Below are positions 1 through 5,769 of a DNA stretch of 7,621 bases, one piece after another; the stretch's first letter is position 1, and each line of letters opens with the position of its first letter. The notes beneath the pieces are model-generated. The model was not told the origin of the DNA. It did not search any database and saw nothing but the letters and a program-made list of their open reading frames with translations. The DNA comes from Candidatus Bathyarchaeota archaeon (lineage in GTDB: Archaea > Thermoproteota > Bathyarchaeia > Bathyarchaeales > Bathyarchaeaceae): the NCBI GenBank assembly GCA_026967815.1, contig JAPUUO010000065.1:1-7621 (forward strand), read 5' to 3'. The translations under genes were made by a program, and so were the position numbers.

Positions 1-461
1 AAAGCCCTTGCTTCAGCCAAGTTTGTTCCAAGCTTTTCGATACTCTTTCTCAAAGTGGAAGCACACTCTACGAGGTCTCTTGCCATCTCAACAAAAAGGT
101 TCCATATCTCTTCGGGAACCTCCGCTTGAGTTAAAATGAGGAGAGTTCGAGCTGAATCCTTAACGAAGTCAGCCATTACGTCTAATCGCTTAACCAAGTG
201 CATTATGTCTTCCCTATCCTTGGATGAAAGACTTCCCCGTGTCAATTCCGCAAAAACCGCTCTCCTTAAATCGTCGATCTCCCTCTCCACAACAAACAAT
301 CGCTCCACACAACTCTTAGTCTCATTAACTTTACCCTTTGAAGCCGCAGTAATAGCCTTCCTTAAATCTGTCACGGTGTCAATAGCCAAAGTCATCTGTC
401 TAAACGCTATGTCCAAAACTTTAGACTTACGCCTTTTCGCAAACCACTTCTCCATCAACAT
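1..461 (-). CDS. DUF47/PhoU-like phosphate-transport accessory protein, N-terminal part
   Basis: This gene starts inside the window and runs off the left edge, so only about 153 codons are visible; DUF47 proteins are usually a little over 200 residues. The minus-strand frame is open from 461 to the edge. The product begins MLMEKWFAKRRKSK and is then almost entirely amphipathic helix, as expected of the PhoU-like helical-bundle fold. Two (E/D)xxxD motifs typical of PhoU/DUF47 metal sites are visible: E59-x3-D63 and D94-x3-D98. Family members are cytoplasmic and are commonly encoded beside a PiT-type phosphate permease, so such a gene may lie just beyond the left edge (inference). The start could be ATG at 461 or at 455; a GGTGGT sequence sits immediately before 461 and is better spaced for 455. 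A GTG at 467 is also in frame. The gene is divergent from the pilus operon. The family call is fairly secure; the exact start is not. Confidence 0.8.
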   Translation of the reverse strand, partial: MLMEKWFAKRRKSKVLDIAFRQMTLAIDTVTDLRKAITAASKGKVNETKSCVERLFVVEREIDDLRRAVFAELTRGSLSSKDREDIMHLVKRLDVMADFVKDSARTLLILTQAEVPEEIWNLFVEMARDLVECASTLRKSIEKLGTNLAEARA

Positions 462-480
462 AACCACCAAACGAGACTAG

Positions 481-491
481 ATATAATTTAC
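481..491 (-). promoter_or_regulatory. Candidate TATA box for the DUF47 gene
   Basis: On the minus strand this stretch reads TAAATTATAT, an archaeal TATA-like element centred near 486. With the usual spacing of about 25 bases, transcription would start close to the ATG at 461, giving a leaderless or very short-leader transcript. A second AT-rich candidate (CTTTTAAG on the minus strand) lies around 500-507. This is assigned by eye only. Confidence 0.3.
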
Positions 492-540
492 AACCAAACA
501 CTTAAAAGAATGCTCCAATTCTCATCAATTCGAGCCTCTC

Positions 541-556
541 TTTTTTTTCAAAAAAA
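541..556. repeat. T8-C-A7 homopolymeric palindrome in the divergent intergenic region
   Basis: Eight T, one C and seven A form a near-perfect self-complementary tract between the two divergent genes. It is T-rich read on either strand, so it could end unannotated short transcripts. It could also act as a stiff or bent DNA element that separates the two promoters. Nothing else in the sequence decides between these roles. Confidence 0.5.
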
Positions 557-585
557 CTTGGTGAAGAGTGATTCAACGTTCATAT

Positions 586-596
586 AGTTTATTAAG
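586..596 (+). promoter_or_regulatory. Candidate TATA box for the pilus operon
   Basis: The AT-rich segment AGTTTATTAAG follows CATAT and resembles an archaeal TATA element. A start of transcription about 25 bases downstream would fall near 615-620, leaving a leader of roughly 40-50 bases before the ATPase start. It is the most AT-rich promoter-like element directly upstream of the operon, but was assigned by eye. Confidence 0.3.
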
Positions 597-627
597 TCTC
601 CTGATACACTATTTTCTTGAGAGCCTA

Positions 628-669
628 ATGCGAAACTCTACAGATCCGATGGAGCAGTGGGGAGCGTGA
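628..669 (+). other. Possible 13-codon upstream ORF ending in a GTGA overlap with the ATPase
   Basis: ATG at 628 opens a 13-codon frame (MRNSTDPMEQWGA) that stops at TGA 667-669. An internal ATG at 649 gives the shorter MEQWGA. The stop overlaps GTG 666-668, which is in frame with the ATPase, forming the GTGA overlap typical of translational coupling. The same GTGA junction links the ATPase to the next gene. The leader could be real, could be fortuitous, or could be the true N-terminus of the ATPase displaced by an indel or sequencing error. No strong ribosome binding site precedes the ATG at 628. Confidence 0.3.
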
Positions 670-2189
670 AGCATAAGAAAGTACTGCCCAAAACAGTCAA
701 AGAAGGGGAAACTTCACGAATTTTTCGCCAAGTTTATCCCATTCAAGAACCATACGTGTTCGCTGCTATTGTACGAGACCATCTTACACAAAAAGTACGA
801 TATGAGATTATTGAGCCGACTCTTTTGAAGAAAGAAGAAGAGGCTCTCAAGGAGATTAAGTCCACCTTAATGCAAGAAGTGGATGTAAGTCTAAAAGATT
901 TGGAAACCCGAGAAAAAGCGGAGAAGTATCTAGAAAATAAGGTTAAAGAAGTCATCACCAATTATCACGTAAATGTTGCCAGAGAAGCTGTCAGCAAACT
1001 CCTGTACTACATAAGACGGGACTTCATTGGTTATGGCAAAATCGACCCGCTGATGAGGGATCACTTGATCGAAGATATTTCTGCAGACGGCGTTGACATT
1101 CCCATTTACGTTTGGCACCGCGAATACGAATCTTTGCCTACAAACCTAGTTTTCAAGACCACAGAAGAACTAAATTCCTTTACAATAAGACTTGCATACC
1201 TTGCCAGAAGACAGATCTCAATCGCCACACCTTTGCTTGACGCAACACTTCCAGATGGAAGCCGGATTCAGTTGACCTACGGAAGTGAAATTACACGGAG
1301 AGGCTCAACATTCACTATACGCAGGTTCCGTGTAGATCCACCTACTGTTTCAGACCTGATAAAATTCAACACCTTATCCTCAGAAATGGCTGCCTATTTC
1401 TGGTATACAATTGAAAACAGGGCATCAGTCCTCGTTGCGGGCGGAGTTGCAGCCGGAAAAACTACAACGCTCAACTGTCTCTCAATGTTTATCAAGCCTG
1501 AACTCAAAATCGTCAGCGTAGAAGACACAGCAGAATTAAATCTGCCCAATGAAAATTGGATTCCATCAGTTGTGCGTGTGGGAGCTAGAGAGAAAGACGC
1601 GGGCACCATTACGCTTTTTGACCTGCTGAAGACGGCAGTGAGACAGAGACCTGATTTTATCATTGTGGGTGAGGTTCGCGGAAAGGAGGCCTACACGTTG
1701 TTTCAAGCAATGGCTACAGGGCATCTGGGTTTAGGTACAATACACGCTGAGTCTTCAACGGCGGTACTTCAGCGTTTAGAATCTGAGCCAATGAACATTC
1801 CGAAACAAATGCTCACCATGATTGATGATATCCTAGTGCAGTCAAGAGTTGAGGTTAAAGGAAAACCAGCTAGAAGGATCAGAACGGTAACCGAGGTAGT
1901 AGGTTTAGACCCTAAAACAAAAGACATCCAAACTCATGAAGTTTTCACATGGAACCCTAAAACAGACTCTTTCTCTTTTTCTGGGGACAGTTTCATCTTA
2001 GAAAAAATCATGAAAAGAAAAGGACTAGAAGAAAAGGATATCCAAGCTGAACTTCAACAAAGAAAGACGGTCTTAGAATGGATGGCAAAGCAAAACATTC
2101 GCAGGTACACTGAGGTAGCCAACGTTATTCGAGATTACTATGCTGACCCTGGTCGAATGTTCCGCAAGGCGAGGATGCAAGCAAAGTGA
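657..2189 (+). CDS. Archaeal type IV pilus/secretion ATPase (FlaI/TadA-like, GspE superfamily)
   Basis: This is the cytoplasmic hexameric ATPase that powers pilin assembly through the membrane platform. The 510-residue protein has a helical N-terminal region (about 1-225) and a RecA-like motor domain (about 226-430). Visible motifs are Walker A GGVAAGKT (262-269), the Asp box SVEDTAEL (287-294), Walker B FIIVGEVRG (334-342) with catalytic E339, and the His box TGHLGLGTIHAES (354-366). The VRGKEAY...QAMATGH stretch is characteristic of archaeal FlaI/TadA-type ATPases. The residues after 430 form a charged helical tail. The start is uncertain: GTG 657 is the furthest upstream in-frame start, with GGAG only two bases before it, and GTG 666 would be coupled to the short leader ORF. 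The gene overlaps the next by four bases (GTGA). No ArlH-like partner is present, which argues against an archaellum motor. Confidence 0.95.
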   Translation: MGSVKHKKVLPKTVKEGETSRIFRQVYPIQEPYVFAAIVRDHLTQKVRYEIIEPTLLKKEEEALKEIKSTLMQEVDVSLKDLETREKAEKYLENKVKEVITNYHVNVAREAVSKLLYYIRRDFIGYGKIDPLMRDHLIEDISADGVDIPIYVWHREYESLPTNLVFKTTEELNSFTIRLAYLARRQISIATPLLDATLPDGSRIQLTYGSEITRRGSTFTIRRFRVDPPTVSDLIKFNTLSSEMAAYFWYTIENRASVLVAGGVAAGKTTTLNCLSMFIKPELKIVSVEDTAELNLPNENWIPSVVRVGAREKDAGTITLFDLLKTAVRQRPDFIIVGEVRGKEAYTLFQAMATGHLGLGTIHAESSTAVLQRLESEPMNIPKQMLTMIDDILVQSRVEVKGKPARRIRTVTEVVGLDPKTKDIQTHEVFTWNPKTDSFSFSGDSFILEKIMKRKGLEEKDIQAELQQRKTVLEWMAKQNIRRYTEVANVIRDYYADPGRMFRKARMQAK

Positions 2190-3187
2190 CAACAAACAAG
2201 TTTAGAAAAATCTGTAAGAAGGTTCATGAAAGCGTTGATAAGATGAAAAACTTCAGTTCTTCTATTCCTAATAGATTAATAAACAGAAATAGGGACGTTC
2301 AAAACAAGCATACCAGCCCTTGGCTGTTCGCATATCGGTTCCTCGGAAAAAGAACTGCCATGTTTCTGCCTTTGTTTAAGGATGCAGACACTAACCTGCA
2401 AAAGTCCGGGATGAAGGCGAATTTCAAAGCGTATGTGAGCCTAGCCGTCTTGTCCACAGCGATTCTTTCAGCAGTCGCCTTGTTTTCAATTCCCCTTGTT
2501 CTGTTTTTCGTTTTCAAGCTTTCTTTCGTGTCTTCCATTCTCTTCGGGGTCGGGGGAAGCCTACTCACTATGGCTCTAACCTTAATTGGCTTTTACATAT
2601 ATCCAATTCTACGAGCGGATAGCCTAAAAAGAACCCTAGAAGACGCGCTTCCATTTATAAGTGGTTACATGGCTATTCTTGCAGGTGCGGGGGTACCAGT
2701 AGCCAATATTTTTCGTTCTTTAGCTAAAGCTGACGTTTCTTTGGCCATTTCTAGTGAAGCTCGAACAATCGTTCGGGATATGGAGCTTCTGGGAATGGAT
2801 GTTCTCTCTGCGTTGGAAGCAGCTTCTAAACGAACACCGTCAGCCAAATTTAAAGACTTGCTTGAAGGCTTGATTGCAACCGTGCATTCTGGCGGAAACA
2901 TGGCGAAGTACCTTGCTCAGCGGTTTAGGCATTATGTGGGACTCAGAAAAATCGCTTTACGCCAATTTGCTGATACGCTTGGAGTCTTGGCTGAGTTCTA
3001 TGTTGTGCTGCTGGTTGCGGGTCCTCTTATTCTTGTAGTTATGTTTGCTGTAATGGCCATGCTTGGCGGTGGCGGTCAGGGATTGCTAGACCCACGATTT
3101 CTGCTCTATCTTCTAACTTATCTGGGTATACCATTGGGGTCTATTGTCTTCTTAATAATACTCGATATGGTTTCTCCAAGGCGATAA
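2186..3187 (+). CDS. TadB-like pilus platform protein (type II secretion F domain), first half of a split FlaJ-type platform
   Basis: This is an integral membrane protein expected to couple the ATPase to pilin extraction and assembly. Its 333 residues comprise a basic, probably cytoplasmic N-terminus (about 1-80) and two membrane segments (about 84-108 and 113-140). A cytoplasmic T2SF helical domain follows (about 148-255, with LPFISGYMAILAGAGVP and HSGGNMAKYL typical of the family), then two more membrane segments (about 268-293 and 305-328). Archaeal FlaJ proteins are normally about twice this size with two T2SF repeats. Here the second repeat is supplied by the next gene, as in Tad systems and the Epd-type pili of methanogens. 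GTG 2186 overlaps the ATPase stop. An alternative ATG at 2243 would remove 19 residues but lose the coupling. The next gene starts two bases after the stop. Confidence 0.9.
   Translation: MTTNKFRKICKKVHESVDKMKNFSSSIPNRLINRNRDVQNKHTSPWLFAYRFLGKRTAMFLPLFKDADTNLQKSGMKANFKAYVSLAVLSTAILSAVALFSIPLVLFFVFKLSFVSSILFGVGGSLLTMALTLIGFYIYPILRADSLKRTLEDALPFISGYMAILAGAGVPVANIFRSLAKADVSLAISSEARTIVRDMELLGMDVLSALEAASKRTPSAKFKDLLEGLIATVHSGGNMAKYLAQRFRHYVGLRKIALRQFADTLGVLAEFYVVLLVAGPLILVVMFAVMAMLGGGGQGLLDPRFLLYLLTYLGIPLGSIVFLIILDMVSPRR
3178..3181 (+). promoter_or_regulatory. Ribosome binding site of the TadC-like gene
   Basis: AAGG lies eight bases before ATG 3190, inside the last codons of the upstream gene, and supports that start. 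Confidence 0.5.
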
Positions 3188-3189
3188 AT

Positions 3190-4005
3190 ATGCCAAAGGT
3201 TCAGGTTTGGGAGAAGAAAGTTGCGGGGGTTGTGTCCGTTTCTCTAGCGATAATTGTGATTGCAACCGCTTTTCTAACGCTTTTGGGCAGCCCCCTATTT
3301 GATGAGTATCTACTGCTCGCTGTGGTTATTGCAATTTTTCCTTCAGCAATATTGGATTACGTAGATAACCGATGGAAAAATTCAGCAGACACACACTTGC
3401 CGGACCTTCTTCGAAGCATTGTTCAAGCTCAAGAGTCTGGAACAGCACTTCCTCAAGCAATTGAGGACGCATCCAAGAGGCGTTACGGAGCTTTAACTGT
3501 GGAGTTGAAAAAGATGGCTTCTCAGATGTCTTGGGGCATGTCTTTTGAAGAGGCTTTGCAGTCTTTTGGCAAACGAGTAGATACAGGGTTGACACGGCAG
3601 GCTGTTCCATTAATAGTCGAGGCGAGTCATTCTGGAGGAAGATTAGAGAAAATATTTGAGCCTTTGGGAAATTTTGTGGAGTCAACTTTAATGGCTGAAA
3701 GGGAACGGCGGGCTCAAACAAGACCTTACGTTGCCATTGTTTATGTAGCCTTCTTCGTTTTTCTGTTCACCATTATTATGCTCTTCAAAACTTTCTTCAT
3801 TCAAATGGGGGAGCTTTCTGTGCTTCAATTTGCTCTTCTATCCCCCGAAGAAACAAGGACGCTGTTCTTCCACATGAGCTTCATGCAAGCCTTGTTCGGA
3901 GGACTTGTAGCTGGGAAAATGGGTGAAGGGACCATGAGTGCTGGCTTGAAACATAGTACGATTCTTCTTGCAGTAGGCTATCTATCTCTCAAATTCTTGG
4001 TGTAA
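3190..4005 (+). CDS. TadC-like pilus platform protein (type II secretion F domain), second half of the split platform
   Basis: This is the second integral-membrane platform component and probably forms a hetero-oligomer with the preceding protein. The 271-residue product has two N-terminal membrane segments (about 11-33 and 38-56). A cytoplasmic T2SF domain follows (about 66-170, with HLPDLLRSIVQAQESGTALP and ASHSGGRLEKIFEPL matching the two halves of the repeat). C-terminal membrane segments lie at about 179-203, 228-243 and 255-271. LPDLLRSIVQAQESGTALP here and LPFISGYMAILAGAGVP in the neighbour are equivalent positions of the shared fold. Start ATG 3190 lies two bases after the previous stop and is preceded by AAGG. 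It is certainly a T2SF protein; the TadC assignment rather than TadB follows from gene order. Confidence 0.9.
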   Translation: MPKVQVWEKKVAGVVSVSLAIIVIATAFLTLLGSPLFDEYLLLAVVIAIFPSAILDYVDNRWKNSADTHLPDLLRSIVQAQESGTALPQAIEDASKRRYGALTVELKKMASQMSWGMSFEEALQSFGKRVDTGLTRQAVPLIVEASHSGGRLEKIFEPLGNFVESTLMAERERRAQTRPYVAIVYVAFFVFLFTIIMLFKTFFIQMGELSVLQFALLSPEETRTLFFHMSFMQALFGGLVAGKMGEGTMSAGLKHSTILLAVGYLSLKFLV

Positions 4006-4010
4006 GGGTG
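4006..4010 (+). promoter_or_regulatory. Ribosome binding site that decides the small pilin start
   Basis: GGGTG, continuing as GGGTGAC, follows the TadC-like stop directly and sits six bases before ATG 4017. It favours that ATG over the in-frame GTG at 4008, which is itself part of this element. Confidence 0.6.
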
Positions 4011-4016
4011 ACGGCA

Positions 4017-4424
4017 ATGAAAAGGTTTTTGAAAAATGTGAGAGCGCTGAGCCCTGTTTTAAGTAATGTTTTGTTGATGCTTATTGCTGTGGCTGGTATG
4101 TCCATTGCTATAACTGCATCTTATGTTATTACTGGAAATCTTCGTGATATTATGGCTGAACGCTTCATTGTTGAAGATGTATGGTTTACGTCGAGTGAAA
4201 TTGCGATTTACCTTCGAAATACAGGTAAGGTATCTATCAGGATTGCAGCGGTCTATGTGAATTATACTTCACAGTCGTTTACAGATCTTACGATGGAAGA
4301 AGGGGAACATGGCTGGTTAAACGTAACCTGTGCTTGTAGCGCTTACGCTGTTTATCACCTAAATATAGTATCAAGTAGAGGGACAAAAATTGTGGACTAT
4401 TATAGGTCGCCGACTTCAGCATAA
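4017..4424 (+). CDS. Small archaeal type IV pilin (class III signal peptide)
   Basis: This is a probable structural subunit of the pilus fibre. From ATG 4017 the protein has 135 residues. It begins with a short basic leader (MKRFLKNVRA) followed by LSPVLSNVLLMLIAVAGMSI, close to the (R)A-x-SPV-hydrophobic pattern of the archaeal pilin N-terminal family. A PibD/EppA-type peptidase would be expected to cut after A10, leaving L11-S12-P13 at the mature N-terminus and a hydrophobic assembly helix (about 11-38). The remainder is a small beta-rich domain with YLRNTGKV (65-72) and NIVSSRGTK (116-124), both echoed in the C-terminus of the next protein. C105 and C107 form a CxC pair, and N82 and N102 lie in N-glycosylation sequons. 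A GTG at 4008 would add three residues. The next gene overlaps its 3' end by 35 bases. Confidence 0.85.
   Translation: MKRFLKNVRALSPVLSNVLLMLIAVAGMSIAITASYVITGNLRDIMAERFIVEDVWFTSSEIAIYLRNTGKVSIRIAAVYVNYTSQSFTDLTMEEGEHGWLNVTCACSAYAVYHLNIVSSRGTKIVDYYRSPTSA
4378..4382 (+). promoter_or_regulatory. Ribosome binding site supporting a TTG start for the large pilin
   Basis: GAGGG lies within the small pilin coding sequence, seven bases before TTG 4390. The first in-frame codons after that TTG lead straight into the basic leader of a class III signal peptide, so this site makes the rare start credible. Confidence 0.6.
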
Positions 4425-5769
4425 CAAGCGTGGCGCCAGCACCGTTATAGCAATAGTGCTAAGCCTGGTGATCATAGTTGTCATAGTGTCCAATGTTGTT
4501 CTTTGGAGCTACGAAATGAACCAGTTGGACTGGGAAAAAATGAACGAAGATTTCAGTATAACTGAAGTCACTAAGGTCACGAATTCGTCATGGTTCGTAG
4601 CTCAAAGCGAATTTACCGTGAACCAAGGTAATCTCGTAAACGGCTCTTACCAATACACTGAGACAGCAAATGATGTTTACGAAACCTTCAAAGAAGGCTT
4701 GAGGGACTATCAACTGGAAACCCTTCATCCCAACGCCGTAGGACAATATGCACAATGGCCAGCCGAGTATCCTTCTGGTAGCTCACATTGGAGTTTATGC
4801 GACGAAGATTCGCCAGACGACGACGGTACCTATGTGGAGAACAACGCTGCAACCACGAAGAAAGACTCTTTCAATCTGCAAACCCCTGCTGGTTCTGGAC
4901 CCATCAACTGGATTCGCGTCTATGTTCGGGCAAGGCTTACTGTTTCGGGGAGTAACATAATTAGAACTCTTATGCGAACTTATGGCACAGATCACGAAGG
5001 CAGCGACATTGCACTTTCAACTTCTTACCAAGACAACTATACGCAATACAATGTGAACCCTTACACAGGAGCGGATTGGACATGGCCAGAAATAGCGTCT
5101 TTGGAGGCAGGTGCTACAAGTGAAGAATCTGGTGTTGCCCTAGTCAGGATGACCTCTGTGTGGGTCGTTGTAAGCTATAACGCTAACCCGAACTACAGTT
5201 TTGACATGAATGGCCCTTTCACTTTAGATCTGTCTACGTATCCCTTGGATTACATTCAAACGGTTGAAATCCAGTTGAGATGGCGGGCTGACGACGCAGG
5301 CGAAAACTGGTACTTGAAAGCTTTTGATTGGACAGCTGCGGCCTACACCGATTCGGGTTTTAACAAGACTTCGGGACAAACGCCCTCGAGTGGCTGGGAC
5401 ACATATGCGTTGAATCTAACAAGCAAGTGGCGTAGCTACGTAAGCGACAGCGGCACTATGTATGTACAACTGCAAGATAGCCAAGCAGATGTCAACCAAA
5501 CGACAGTAGAAATAGACTTTCTCGGTGTCAGAGTCAAAATCAACGGGACGCGTTTCACCTTCAGAAATGGGGGTTCAGTAACATTGCACATGGTTTCTCT
5601 ATGGATCATCAATTCCACTTTACACCAACACTACGACATGGACGCTATCGTGAATTCCGCAGAAATTTTTTCGTACATTAGAGCTGACATCAGCTTGACC
5701 AACAATTCCTACGTAGTTAAAGTTGTAACGGAAAGAGGAAACAAAGCAGTTTATTCAGTGGAAGCCTGA
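4390..5769 (+). CDS. Large modular pilin or pilus-tip adhesin with inserted beta-sandwich domains
   Basis: This is a 459-residue prepilin-like surface protein. The leader MWTIIGRRLQHNKRG is followed by ASTVIAIVLSLVIIVVIVSN, so cleavage after G15 and an assembly helix at about 16-40 are expected. A pilin-type core appears to be split. Residues 50-80 follow the helix, and 383-459 (RFTFRNGGSV, then VVKVVTERGNK) resemble the small pilin C-terminus. Between them lie two beta-rich segments. The first (about 82-263) has an acidic WSLCDEDSPDDDGTY stretch and a VNPYTGADWTWPEI motif. The second (about 268-383) is rich in aromatic and Asn/Thr residues and resembles jelly-roll or carbohydrate-binding modules. 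Ten N-glycosylation sequons are present. The TTG start, supported by GAGGG, overlaps the small pilin by 35 bases, which may keep its level low. The 3' end overlaps the convergent gene by 19 bases. Pilin identity is well supported; an adhesin role is inferred. Confidence 0.8.
   Translation: MWTIIGRRLQHNKRGASTVIAIVLSLVIIVVIVSNVVLWSYEMNQLDWEKMNEDFSITEVTKVTNSSWFVAQSEFTVNQGNLVNGSYQYTETANDVYETFKEGLRDYQLETLHPNAVGQYAQWPAEYPSGSSHWSLCDEDSPDDDGTYVENNAATTKKDSFNLQTPAGSGPINWIRVYVRARLTVSGSNIIRTLMRTYGTDHEGSDIALSTSYQDNYTQYNVNPYTGADWTWPEIASLEAGATSEESGVALVRMTSVWVVVSYNANPNYSFDMNGPFTLDLSTYPLDYIQTVEIQLRWRADDAGENWYLKAFDWTAAAYTDSGFNKTSGQTPSSGWDTYALNLTSKWRSYVSDSGTMYVQLQDSQADVNQTTVEIDFLGVRVKINGTRFTFRNGGSVTLHMVSLWIINSTLHQHYDMDAIVNSAEIFSYIRADISLTNNSYVVKVVTERGNKAVYSVEA

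Noticed and set aside
136..480. 114-codon plus-strand ORF
   Set aside because: It is the shadow of the minus-strand DUF47/PhoU-like gene. Its product is Ser/Thr/Leu-rich without motifs, while the opposite strand shows a coherent helical protein with metal-binding motifs.
3326..3721. 131-codon minus-strand ORF
   Set aside because: It lies wholly inside the TadC-like gene, antisense to a clear T2SF domain, with no motif and no gene-like spacing.
657..4005. Interpretation as an archaellum motor operon
   Set aside because: The ATPase alone would fit, but the platform is split into two short proteins, no ArlH/F/G gene is present, and the pilins lack archaellin-like arrangement and number.
4748..4960. 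70-codon plus-strand ORF in another frame of the large pilin
   Set aside because: It overlaps the well-supported pilin frame and its product is basic and low in protein-like pattern.
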